Assembly (NCBI GenBank): GCA_937891905.1
Contig: CALATT010000055.1
Span: 1 to 14,388, forward strand
Length of the DNA: 14,388 bases
Direction of reading: 5' to 3'
Origin: an uncultured Bacteroidales bacterium
GTDB taxonomy: Bacteria; Bacteroidota; Bacteroidia; Bacteroidales; Paludibacteraceae
Shown here: positions 7,578-14,370 of the stretch, piece by piece
Position numbering within the stretch: position 1 is the stretch's first letter
Layout of the letters: each line of letters begins with the position of its first letter
Notes under the pieces: generated by a model
What the model was told of the DNA's origin: nothing
The model's input: only the letters and a program-made list of their open reading frames with translations
Database searches by the model: none
Made by a program: the position numbers and the translations under genes

Positions 7578-9457
7578 TATTGTGCTCCTCCTTCCGTTGT
7601 GTTTAGATCAATGACAGCATTGACATGCGTAGCCAAACCGATATGTAGTTTGAGCGATGCGTCTTCTGTGATGCGCACATTGAATAATCCTTGTTGATAA
7701 GCGTATTCTAATGATTTATCATCAATAACTGCTGTAAAGATGATGTTTTTGATCTGCTTGATGAGGTCCAATTTCTCTTGTGTGAGGGAAACGATGATGG
7801 TTGTCTCACCTGGAGTGGTCATATTCCAATTACCCAATGAATAAGCGTATGTAGGCGGAGCCAAACGGATGGTATCCTCTGTGAATAGGTTGAATGGCTC
7901 CGTAGGAATAGTTGGGTCCATGATGACCTTTCCATTCTCATCCAAACATTTCATCGTTCCTTTGAGGGATAGTGGAATAGTGCTTTTTGCTTTGAGGACA
8001 ATCTTGAGGTCCGTAACGCTCAGGGTGTCTATTGGTGTAGAAGCGATGAGCGAATCGATACTTAACTGAGTGAGGTTCACTTCGTCAATAGTATCTTTGT
8101 ACTCCATTTGCACGCCTTGATTAAAGATGAGAGGCAATGTGCATGCTGCTTCGATGCGTATGCCGGTGTGTGGGAGGATACGGATTTGTGGTGTTTGCTG
8201 ATAATTGAAGTCCACATTGAATTTATATCCTAATTTTTGTGGCATATTATTGAATAGTCTGTCTATTCGTCCGCGTGCTGGGTCCTTATCAAAGAGTACA
8301 ACCATATTGGTAGTGGAGTCGCCAATAGTACTGGTGATAGGGTCTAAGTATTGGTCTGGTGTGAAATAAATATAGCGTTGTCTTGATCCGTTGAAATCCG
8401 CGTACGAGCGATTACCATCCACATCTTCTGCAAATAAATAATCGCCTTGCATGACCAATGCTCCCGCCACTTTGGTAACTACATTCATGTCAATTTTAGG
8501 GTCAGCAAAAGGCAGATTTGAGTGTAGGATAAAGTCCATGTCCCCCCAGTTGTCTTTTGCGAGATCTACGATGCTCTCATCATACATATCTTTTGAGCGC
8601 ACGAACATGCCCCATATAGCTTTGTAGTTGATGAATTGTACGCTGAGGTCGTAGCGGAATTTAGCCGAAGAAGGCACAGGCACTTCCACTCCTGCGGGGA
8701 TGGTAAAGGTGAAGTTCACGCCAAAGAGGCACGAGTCAATCACATTCGTAGCGTATTTGAGCTGGTCCTTGGTTGGGTCCAGATGACGATTTTTCATCAT
8801 GCAGATGGAGAAATTATCCACGCTGGTAGGTATGGAGGTGTTGTAATTGGTATTAGGTGTGCCTTTTTGGTACACCACCATGGTATTGCCTGCTGGGCGG
8901 GTGATTTGCGGACCCAGATCGAGTGTTACTTCGTCAATCCATTCCCATTCCAGAGGTAAACTCTGCGGATTGATGACGGATGTGAAAGTGGCATTTTCAA
9001 TATAAGCACTATCCATGCGCTCATGCATTGTGGAGTCGTTGATGCCAATCAATCGCAGTGGTACATCAAAATGCAAGGTAACAGGCATTCCTGTACCGGT
9101 CACTTTGCCATTGGCTCCGATCAAATGGGCGGCCTCTAATTTCTCATATACATTGAGATAGAAATCCTTTGAAGAAACATGTTGGCTGAGGTCCACCTGG
9201 TGGAAATTGCGCTCAATCTTGAAGGTGTCCTTCCATGTGATGACACCTTGATGGTTGAGTGAGTCGATATAGATATTATTCACATTGCCAATGAAATCTC
9301 CTATGGTGGCTTTCATGCTACCAATAGGGAGCGCTATGCCAAGATCCACTTCGGTGGTGGCGTCTATATCATTGAGATTGACATTAGAGCGACAACCGGC
9401 CAATATACCGCCTATGAGAAGGATAGCAAATAATGTGCGTGCGTGCTGAAAACTCAT
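7577..9457 (-). CDS. Large predicted lipoprotein of unknown function
   Basis: A 626-residue protein with a lipoprotein signal peptide: a hydrophobic stretch ending in LAGC (19-22), so C22 is the predicted lipidated residue. The following residues (RSNVNLND) lack the acidic run known from many Bacteroides surface lipoproteins, so surface or periplasmic location is open. The mature part is beta-rich; a block VDLGIALPIGSMKATIGDF lies near the start. The second half has repeated strand-rich segments with Thr/Pro. I do not recognise a catalytic motif. Pairing with the DUF5723-like barrel (one-base overlap) suggests a joint envelope role. The promoter at 9530-9561 is in front, giving a leader of about 70 bases. 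Confidence 0.82.
   Translation of the reverse strand: MSFQHARTLFAILLIGGILAGCRSNVNLNDIDATTEVDLGIALPIGSMKATIGDFIGNVNNIYIDSLNHQGVITWKDTFKIERNFHQVDLSQHVSSKDFYLNVYEKLEAAHLIGANGKVTGTGMPVTLHFDVPLRLIGINDSTMHERMDSAYIENATFTSVINPQSLPLEWEWIDEVTLDLGPQITRPAGNTMVVYQKGTPNTNYNTSIPTSVDNFSICMMKNRHLDPTKDQLKYATNVIDSCLFGVNFTFTIPAGVEVPVPSSAKFRYDLSVQFINYKAIWGMFVRSKDMYDESIVDLAKDNWGDMDFILHSNLPFADPKIDMNVVTKVAGALVMQGDYLFAEDVDGNRSYADFNGSRQRYIYFTPDQYLDPITSTIGDSTTNMVVLFDKDPARGRIDRLFNNMPQKLGYKFNVDFNYQQTPQIRILPHTGIRIEAACTLPLIFNQGVQMEYKDTIDEVNLTQLSIDSLIASTPIDTLSVTDLKIVLKAKSTIPLSLKGTMKCLDENGKVIMDPTIPTEPFNLFTEDTIRLAPPTYAYSLGNWNMTTPGETTIIVSLTQEKLDLIKQIKNIIFTAVIDDKSLEYAYQQGLFNVRITEDASLKLHIGLATHVNAVIDLNTTEGGAQ
7587..7593 (-). promoter_or_regulatory. 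Shine-Dalgarno-like AAGGAGG before the DUF5723-like gene
   Basis: AAGGAGG on the minus strand ends ten bases before the ATG at 7577, inside the last codons (Gly-Gly) of the lipoprotein gene. Most genes in this window have no such site, as is normal for Bacteroidetes. It may raise re-initiation at the TAATG junction, or may be a by-product of the glycine codons. Confidence 0.4.
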
Positions 9458-9529
9458 TTGTGGGCTATAAATAAGGAGTTGTGTTGTATATTAAATATGC
9501 AATGAAAGCAGTTCTTTTGCTTGCGACTG

Positions 9530-9561
9530 CAAAGGTACTGCTTTTTTTGCGAATATGCAAA
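9530..9561 (-). promoter_or_regulatory. Bacteroidetes -33/-7 promoter of the lipoprotein operon
   Basis: On the minus strand TTTG (9561-9558), 20 bases, then TACCTTTG (9537-9530), a full consensus match. The sequence right after the box, CAGTCGCA, is the same as at the rlmD promoter. Transcription would begin around 9525 and read the lipoprotein and DUF5723-like genes, perhaps also yebC and rsmG. Confidence 0.75.
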
Positions 9562-9586
9562 TAATTTATGATTTTTTATTCATTCT

Positions 9587-10987
9587 TTATCTTAAAAGAT
9601 AAATTTTCTCGGTGGCTCGTGTGGTGGCAGTGTATAACCAGCGTAGGTATTCTTGTCTTTCTGCTGGTATGCTCATTCGCTCTTGGTCTTCATGTATGGC
9701 GCTGGTGTCAATATAAACATGTTTCCATTGTCCGCCTTGCGCTTTATGGCAAGTGACGGCATACGCAAAGCGTATTTGTAGAGCATTGTAGTAGGGAGAT
9801 TCGTATATTTTTTGTATCAGTGCTTTTCTATTGCGAATCTCGGGATAGTCCTCTGCCACGCGTGCGAAGAGTTCTTTTTGCAATCCATAATTGGCTTCAG
9901 GGTTATCGGTGGTGAGTGTGTCGAGCCATAGGAGTGCTTCTATTTCCCAGTTGTAGTCCACCGAGCGGAGTAGGGCTTTGGCGAAGTTAAATCCGTACAT
10001 TTCATGCTGCCCGTATAGGCGTGTTATTTCAAGTATGTCCCCATTGGCAATAAAATCGAGGTCTTGGTATTCTTTAGCCCAGAAGTAGTTGTTTTTGGTA
10101 ATCATTATTCTGTCTCCTGAGGAGATGAGTTCTTCTTTCCATAGGATGCGTGCTCGGATACCTTGGTTGTATAGATTAGTCATCTTATTGCTTCGTGTGA
10201 TGACGAGTGTCTCTTCAGCGCCCACTTCTCGCCAACTCTGCTCTAAGGTATCCACCACTTCTTCTCCCTTCAGGCGAATGACATCGGGGTAGGTATCTAA
10301 GGTGAGTTTGCCGTCTGCGTCGTCATTGGATAGTATTTCTCTTAGGCGTGTGGCGTTGGCTAATATGCCTGAATTCAATGCTTGACGAGCCACCTCTTTG
10401 AGTGAGAAACTGCTGATGTCCAGACCATAACCTGCCATGAAATCATCTTCCAATGCAGGACTGTCATTATTCCCTACAGGGGGTAATTGGGCGTTGTCTC
10501 CTACTAAGAGCAAACTGCATCCTTGTCCGCTATAGACAAAACTGATTAGGTCGTCCAATAGGCATCCTGTGCCAAAGGTGGTGTTGTCTCGTGCGCCTGA
10601 AAGCATGGACGCCTCATCGACGATGAATAGTGTATTGATGTGTTTATTATGTGCTAAGGAGAAAGCTTCTTGTCCTAATTGGTTTTGGCGATAGATATAT
10701 TTATGAATAGTGTATGCTGGCATGCGTGAGTATTTGCTAAGCACTTTGGCTGCTCTGCCTGTGGGTGCGAGTAGAACGCATGCTTGTTTGAGTCCCTTCA
10801 TCGCGTTGACTAATGCGCTCATGACACTTGTTTTTCCTGTACCTGCGTAGCCGCGTAGTATGAAGGCTTTGCGCGGTGTGCGAGAAACTAAGAAACGACC
10901 TAAAGAGAGGAAGAGGTCTTCTTTCTCTTTATTGGGCGTGAAGGGTAGTTCAGCCTTAATGCGATCTATGATGAAATGCTCGAGCAA
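9587..10987 (-). CDS. RecD-like superfamily 1 DNA helicase (AAA_30/UvrD_C_2 type)
   Basis: A 466-residue ATP-dependent DNA helicase of the RecD/exonuclease V alpha-like group. Motifs, counted from the chosen start: Walker A GYAGTGKTS (46-54), LLAPTGRAA (motif Ia), Walker B FIVDEASM (121-128), GDNAQLPPVG (163-172), VTCHKAQGGQW (411-421) and YTATTRA (452-458). No RecB or RecC gene is nearby, so it is likely a stand-alone helicase as is common in Bacteroidetes. The start is set at TTG 10987, giving M-LEHFIIDRIKAEL, the usual N-terminus of relatives. The frame stays open to another TTG at 11092, but that extension is mostly 7-base tandem repeat (NTHYSIL-type peptide). No good promoter is visible; the upstream region is shared with the divergent ffs gene. 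Confidence 0.92.
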   Translation of the reverse strand: MLEHFIIDRIKAELPFTPNKEKEDLFLSLGRFLVSRTPRKAFILRGYAGTGKTSVMSALVNAMKGLKQACVLLAPTGRAAKVLSKYSRMPAYTIHKYIYRQNQLGQEAFSLAHNKHINTLFIVDEASMLSGARDNTTFGTGCLLDDLISFVYSGQGCSLLLVGDNAQLPPVGNNDSPALEDDFMAGYGLDISSFSLKEVARQALNSGILANATRLREILSNDDADGKLTLDTYPDVIRLKGEEVVDTLEQSWREVGAEETLVITRSNKMTNLYNQGIRARILWKEELISSGDRIMITKNNYFWAKEYQDLDFIANGDILEITRLYGQHEMYGFNFAKALLRSVDYNWEIEALLWLDTLTTDNPEANYGLQKELFARVAEDYPEIRNRKALIQKIYESPYYNALQIRFAYAVTCHKAQGGQWKHVYIDTSAIHEDQERMSIPAERQEYLRWLYTATTRATEKIYLLR

Positions 10988-10993
10988 AGTAAT

Positions 10994-11056
10994 GAGTATT
11001 GAGTAGTGAGTATTGAGTAGTGAGTATTGAGTAGTGAGTATTGAGTAATGAGTATT
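10994..11056. repeat. Heptamer tandem repeat, 9 units of GAGTANN (tract 1)
   Basis: Nine perfect-phase 7-base units on the plus strand, mostly alternating GAGTATT and GAGTAGT, with one GAGTAAT. A degenerate unit (AAGTAAT) follows at 10987-10993 and touches the proposed TTG start of the helicase. The tract thus forms the leader, or an N-terminal extension, of that gene. The minus strand is open in all frames, the plus strand has stops. Same core as the tracts in the subtilase gene 1.2 kb away. Confidence 0.95.
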
Positions 11057-11078
11057 TTGCAAAAAAAATGCGTAAATA

Positions 11079-11110
11079 TTTGCGTATGTCAAAAAAAAGC
11101 AGTACTTTTG
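11079..11110 (+). promoter_or_regulatory. Bacteroidetes -33/-7 promoter of the SRP RNA
   Basis: TTTG at 11079-11082, 20 bases, then TACTTTTG at 11103-11110. The following bases CAGTCGC match the start regions of the lipoprotein and rlmD promoters. The mature RNA as drawn begins at about 11132, so a short 5' trailer may be removed, or the RNA may extend further upstream. Confidence 0.75.
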
Positions 11111-11131
11111 CAGTCGCTTTTAAGAAGTACA

Positions 11132-11228
11132 GGGTAAGTCCTACACGACCAGCTCCCTCCCAACTCCCCCAGGTCTTGACCGAAGCAAGGGTAAGAGGTT
11201 GTAGCGGTGCGATGTAGTCAGCTTACCC
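11132..11228 (+). ncRNA. ffs: Small signal recognition particle RNA (4.5S-like)
   Basis: A 97-base non-coding RNA, the RNA part of the bacterial signal recognition particle that binds Ffh and targets membrane proteins. The ends GGGTAAG (11132-11138) and CTTACCC (11222-11228) are fully complementary. Inside, CTACA pairs with TGTAG (11214-11218) and CAAC (11161-11164) with GTTG (11198-11201). The apical Ffh-binding domain fits the family order CCAGG, ten bases, AGCA, then UAAG (11169-11195), the same spacing as CCAGG-CCCGGAAGGG-AGCA. The loop is UGAC (URRC type) instead of GGAA. A promoter precedes it and a T-run follows. No protein frame fits. It lies between the divergent helicase and the convergent subtilase. 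Confidence 0.85.
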
Positions 11229-11235
11229 TTTTTTT
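11222..11235 (+). terminator. Terminator of the SRP RNA
   Basis: The 3' arm of the closing stem (CTTACCC) runs directly into seven T residues at 11229-11235, followed after GTGC by more T. The RNA hairpin plus U-run is a Rho-independent type end. The subtilase gene on the other strand stops at 11258. Confidence 0.7.
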
Positions 11236-11257
11236 GTGCTTTTTCGTATGCTTTTTC

Positions 11258-12691
11258 TTATTGTACGCGTTGACCTGTAGGGGTGAATAGTTGTTCACCT
11301 TGTAGGATGAGTATCTGTCCGTCTCGTACTATCTTGCGTGCTTTGATCTCATTTAATTCTATGCTTGGTGTTTGCTCGGCATAGAGGGTATATGCTTTCC
11401 ATGCGTCAGGAATACCATAGCCGAACTGTTGATAATCGGGTGTGAGGGCTCTATCCGACGAATCTATGATTCGTTGGCGTATCTGCATGGCGTTTTCGTT
11501 AGGTAGTGCCGACCATAAGGAGGCGGCAAGTCCTGCGATAGTAGGTGCTGCAAAACTGGTACCATTGGATTGGAAGACTGTTCCATTGGGTGCGATGAGT
11601 GCCGTTTGCACTCCCTGCGCACACACTTCGGGTTTGACGCGTCCGTCTGCTGAAGGTCCATAACTGGAGAAAGTACTCATCTCGCCTGTGGCGGTGACGG
11701 CTCCGATGGATAATATGCTATCTGCGTCGGCGGGTACGCATATCTTATGCCAGTCACTCTGTGCTTCGTTGCCTGCCGCGACGCATACCAACATACCTTT
11801 GCGTGCGGCAATAGTGGTGGCGATAGAGAGCCGCGTGGTGCTGCCATCTAACATATCGTGTGAGAGGTTCCACTCGGGATTATCAAAATAGAAATACCCT
11901 AAGGAGACTGAGAAGATATTCACTCCCAAGGAGTCTGCTTTCTCGAGTGCTGCGATGAGGTTATCCATCTCTTTGGGCGACTCGCTATGCATCTCTTCGG
12001 AGCGCATGAGGTAGTATTGCGCGCGTGTGGCAGCTCCATGATAACTATCTGTCAGGGCCGATATAGTGCTTAGGCATGCCAGTCCGTGTATGCCTTCCGC
12101 TCCATAGAATGGGGCGGCGTCGTCTGTGAAATCGAAGTGCCCTAACTCTAATTCGTGACGGAAACAAGGCAATGTATTGGCATTGGTGAACCCTCCATCG
12201 CAAATAGCCATCAGTATACCTTGTCCCTCAAATCCCGCTTGGTGCAGTGGTGTGAGGTTGAGTAGGGAGTAGGGAGTAGTCAGTAGTGAGTAGTGAGTAG
12301 TGAGTAGTGAGTAGTGAGTATTGAGTAGGGAGTAGTGAGTATTGAGTGGTTTGTTCTCTGTACTCTGTACTCGGTACTCTGTACTCTGTACTTCGTCCTC
12401 TCTTGTCTGCTGTACGCTTGCTATGAAGCGCCATTGCTCTACTTGTGCGGCTTGGTCTGTGCTCATTCGGCATGTAGCTCCGTTCATCCATCGGCTGGTA
12501 TGGCATATCTCCACTCCCGCATGGCGTAGGCTACCTAAATAGGGAGCATAGACAGGATAGTCCAGATGATCGGTGTCTATCTTCCATTTGGTGCGTTGCT
12601 CGATGGCACGCGGCGAGAGAGCCGGTTGGTCAGCGAGCGGCTTATCTGTGAAGGAGACAAAGAAGATATGTAATAGCGTGAGTAGTAGCAC
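11258..12691 (-). CDS. Secreted S8 subtilisin-like serine protease with heptamer-encoded linker
   Basis: A 477-residue protease. Catalytic triad: D165 in MAICDGGF, H202 in GIHGLA, S379 in NGTSFAAP; oxyanion asparagine N308 in AAGNEA. The N-terminal part (FTDKP, LSPRAIEQR, SRWMNG) is the prodomain-like segment typical of Bacteroidetes S8 proteases. Between it and the catalytic domain, residues 100-146 are made of STEYRVQ- and THYSLLT-like heptads encoded by 7-base DNA repeats; relatives have only a short linker. The last 25 residues (453-477) resemble the pectate lyase tail. The start is a GTG 15 bases after the rlmD stop, in the same frame, giving a short hydrophobic signal with no basic residue (LLLTLLHIFFVSF). 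Probably co-transcribed with rlmD. Confidence 0.9.
   Translation of the reverse strand: MLLLTLLHIFFVSFTDKPLADQPALSPRAIEQRTKWKIDTDHLDYPVYAPYLGSLRHAGVEICHTSRWMNGATCRMSTDQAAQVEQWRFIASVQQTREDEVQSTEYRVQSTENKPLNTHYSLLNTHYSLLTTHYSLLTTPYSLLNLTPLHQAGFEGQGILMAICDGGFTNANTLPCFRHELELGHFDFTDDAAPFYGAEGIHGLACLSTISALTDSYHGAATRAQYYLMRSEEMHSESPKEMDNLIAALEKADSLGVNIFSVSLGYFYFDNPEWNLSHDMLDGSTTRLSIATTIAARKGMLVCVAAGNEAQSDWHKICVPADADSILSIGAVTATGEMSTFSSYGPSADGRVKPEVCAQGVQTALIAPNGTVFQSNGTSFAAPTIAGLAASLWSALPNENAMQIRQRIIDSSDRALTPDYQQFGYGIPDAWKAYTLYAEQTPSIELNEIKARKIVRDGQILILQGEQLFTPTGQRVQ
12260..12350. repeat. Heptamer tandem repeat, 13 units of GAGTANN (tract 2)
   Basis: Thirteen consecutive 7-base units on the plus strand (GAGTAGT, GAGTAGG, GAGTATT, one CAGTAGT, one GAGTGGT), 91 bases in all. 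On the coding minus strand they give N/T-T-H-Y-S-L-L heptads in the subtilase linker. All three minus-strand frames are open through the tract, so a change of copy number is not stopped inside it but shifts the downstream catalytic domain out of frame. Confidence 0.95.
12356..12390. repeat. Heptamer tandem repeat, 5 inverted units (tract 3)
   Basis: Five 7-base units, CTCTGTA with one CTCGGTA, on the plus strand; on the minus strand these read GAGTACA/GAGTACC, the same GAGTA core as tracts 1 and 2 but in the opposite orientation. They encode the VQSTEYR heptads. Five bases (12351-12355) separate tract 3 from tract 2. Confidence 0.93.
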
Positions 12692-12706
12692 GATGAGGTT
12701 AAGGGT

Positions 12707-14122
12707 TTATCGCTTTTCTAATAGTACTACATTCTCCACATGTTGTGTGTGCGGGAACATATCTACGGGTTGTATCTTGGTCACGCGGTATAGGGTGTCG
12801 AGCATTTGTAGGTCTCGTGCTTGTGTAGCGGGGTTGCAACTGACATAGACGATGCGTTGTGGTGCTGCGTTGAGAATGACTTGTATGACATCCTCGTGCA
12901 TTCCTGCTCGTGGTGGGTCGGTGATGATGACATCTGGTTGTCCATGTGTAGCTACGAAATCGTCATTGAGAATATCCTTCATATCTCCTGCGAAGAAGAG
13001 GGTATTTTCTATGGCATTTATCTTCGAGTTCACTTTGGCGTCCTCGATAGCCTCGGGCACATACTCGATACCGATCACTTGTCGTGCTTGTTTAGCTACG
13101 AAATTGGCGATGGTGCCTGTACCTGTGTAGAGGTCATATACCAGTTCGTTGCCTGTGAGTTGTGCGAAAGAGCGTGCCACTTTATAGAGCTCGTATGCTT
13201 GCTCGGTATTGGTTTGGTAGAAGGATTTGGGTCCTACTTTGAATTGTAACCCTTCCATCTCTTCGATGATATGGTCTTGCCCGAAATAGGTGATTACTTC
13301 TTGGTCGCCAATGGTGTCGTTAAACTTGAGGTTTTCTACATAGAGTAGGGAGATTATTTGTGGGAAGGCGAGGTGTAGGTGCTCTAAGAGTGCGAAGCAT
13401 TGTTCGTTCATTTTCTCTCCGAAAGAGACGATGAGCATTATTTCGCCTTTGTGGTTATTACGCAAGATGAGTGTGCGCAGTTGTCCCTGGTGTGTATGTT
13501 CGTTGTAGAAAGTGAGTCCATGTTGCTTGGCGTATGTGCGTACGGTATTGCGTATATCATTGTTGATGGATGGCATGAGATGACATTCGTCGATGTCGAG
13601 TACTTTGTCAAACGCGCCGGGTATATGAAATCCCACGCCGTAGGTGTTGTCCACTTGGTCTATTCCTCCTGCGGCTTGTATCTGTTCCCATGGCAACCAT
13701 TTTCTATCGGAGCAAGAGAACTCGAGTTTATTGCGGTATTCGTATATCTGTTTGGAACCTAAGATAGGGTTTGTCTCTGGTAGGTCTATTTTTCCTATTC
13801 GTGTGAGGTTGTCGATTATTTGTTGTTGTTTGTATTTGAGTTGCTCTTCGTATGGGAGTATTTGCCATTTGCATCCTCCGCAAGTGCCGAAATGCTTGCA
13901 TTGTGCTTGGCATCGTGTGGTGCTGGGTTGTATGAGTTTGACCACTTTTGCCTCCATGAAGCTATGTTTCTTTTTTGTTATTTGTAGGTCCACGACATCT
14001 CCTGGCACGCAGTTGGGTACGAATGTGACGATATCGTTTATTCTGACGAGTGCTTTTCCTTCTGCAGCTACGCCAGTGATGGTAACATTCTCTATGAGAG
14101 GTAGATTTTTCTTTTTCGCCAT
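12707..14122 (-). CDS. rlmD: 23S rRNA (uracil-C5)-methyltransferase, RlmD/RumA type
   Basis: A 471-residue enzyme that methylates C5 of a 23S rRNA uridine (U1939 in the E. coli RlmD). Order: a TRAM-like RNA-binding barrel (about 10-65); a 4Fe-4S site with C75, C81 and C84 (CKHFGTCGGC) plus C137; the SAM loop YDLYTGTGT (329-337); DPPRAG (402-407); the catalytic cysteine C429 in SCNP; and E463 in HVEN, the expected base. The ATG at 14122 gives MAKKKNLPLIENV. The frame is open up to 14209, but the promoter lies in that stretch, so the longer start is rejected. U1939 specificity is inferred from family, as paralogs (RlmC, TrmA-like) share these motifs. The subtilase follows after 15 bases. Confidence 0.93.
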   Translation of the reverse strand: MAKKKNLPLIENVTITGVAAEGKALVRINDIVTFVPNCVPGDVVDLQITKKKHSFMEAKVVKLIQPSTTRCQAQCKHFGTCGGCKWQILPYEEQLKYKQQQIIDNLTRIGKIDLPETNPILGSKQIYEYRNKLEFSCSDRKWLPWEQIQAAGGIDQVDNTYGVGFHIPGAFDKVLDIDECHLMPSINNDIRNTVRTYAKQHGLTFYNEHTHQGQLRTLILRNNHKGEIMLIVSFGEKMNEQCFALLEHLHLAFPQIISLLYVENLKFNDTIGDQEVITYFGQDHIIEEMEGLQFKVGPKSFYQTNTEQAYELYKVARSFAQLTGNELVYDLYTGTGTIANFVAKQARQVIGIEYVPEAIEDAKVNSKINAIENTLFFAGDMKDILNDDFVATHGQPDVIITDPPRAGMHEDVIQVILNAAPQRIVYVSCNPATQARDLQMLDTLYRVTKIQPVDMFPHTQHVENVVLLEKR

Positions 14123-14166
14123 ATAGTGTGTTGTTGATTTTTTACTTAGCCGTTTAGTTTGCAAAA

Positions 14167-14184
14167 CCTTTGCGACTGCAAAGG
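14167..14184. promoter_or_regulatory. Inverted repeat over the rlmD start region, possible operator
   Basis: CCTTTGC (14167-14173), four bases GACT, then GCAAAGG (14178-14184): perfect 7-base arms. It covers most of the -7 box and the expected transcription start of rlmD. It could bind a dimeric regulator or form a small hairpin at the mRNA 5' end; chance symmetry with the -7 element is also possible. Confidence 0.4.
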
Positions 14185-14209
14185 TAGTGTTTTTTTCTGA
14201 TATATGCAA
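14179..14209 (-). promoter_or_regulatory. Bacteroidetes -33/-7 promoter of rlmD and the subtilase
   Basis: On the minus strand TTG (14209-14207), 20 bases, then TACCTTTG (14186-14179), a full -7 match. Expected start near 14174, giving a leader of about 50 bases to the ATG at 14122. Confidence 0.75.
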
Positions 14210-14357
14210 GTGTATGGGTGTTTTTTTTGTGTAATGTGCAGGGTGTAGTTTGATTTTGAAAAAAATAAAGAAAACGAAATGAAAATAGAGAAAACATTTT
14301 TAGTTAATCAAAAACTCGCAGCCTATTATATGTTTTAAACAAAAATAATAAAAATAC

Positions 14358-14370
14358 TGCCTCAAAGGCA
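14358..14370 (-). terminator. Possible terminator of a leftward gene beyond the right edge
   Basis: TGCCT, three bases, AGGCA form a short hairpin. On the minus strand it is followed by a T-rich run (GTATTTTTATTATTTTTG). The stem is only 5 bp, so this is weak. Between it and the rlmD promoter (14210-14357) I see only AT-rich sequence and no gene. Confidence 0.35.

Noticed and set aside
9586..9603. AT-rich inverted repeat TTTATCTT-AA-AAGATAAA over the helicase stop as a terminator
   Set aside because: The stem is all but A/T, the loop too tight, and no T-run follows on the minus strand.
9568..9756. 62-codon plus-strand frame with hydrophobic stretch opposite the helicase C-terminus
   Set aside because: It could pass for a small membrane protein, but it lies antisense to the conserved last helicase motifs and has no promoter.
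10988..11092. Helicase start at TTG 11092
   Set aside because: The extra 35 residues are mostly tandem-repeat peptide with no family counterpart; kept only as an alternative.
10994..12390. Heptamer arrays read as a CRISPR array or mobile element ends
   Set aside because: Units are 7 bases in direct contact without spacers, there are no cas or transposase genes, and no target-site duplications are visible.
12228..12506. 92-codon minus-strand frame through the heptamer tracts
   Set aside because: The 7-base unit is open in all minus-strand frames, so this is a by-product of the repeat inside the subtilase gene.
13644..14126. 160-codon plus-strand frame opposite rlmD
   Set aside because: It is Cys/Ser/Phe-rich and non-protein-like, wholly antisense to a well-supported gene, and has no promoter.
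14123..14209. Longer N-terminus for rlmD from a TTG at 14209
   Set aside because: That TTG is the -33 box of the promoter, and the transcript would start downstream of it. MAKKKNLPLIENV is the usual start type.
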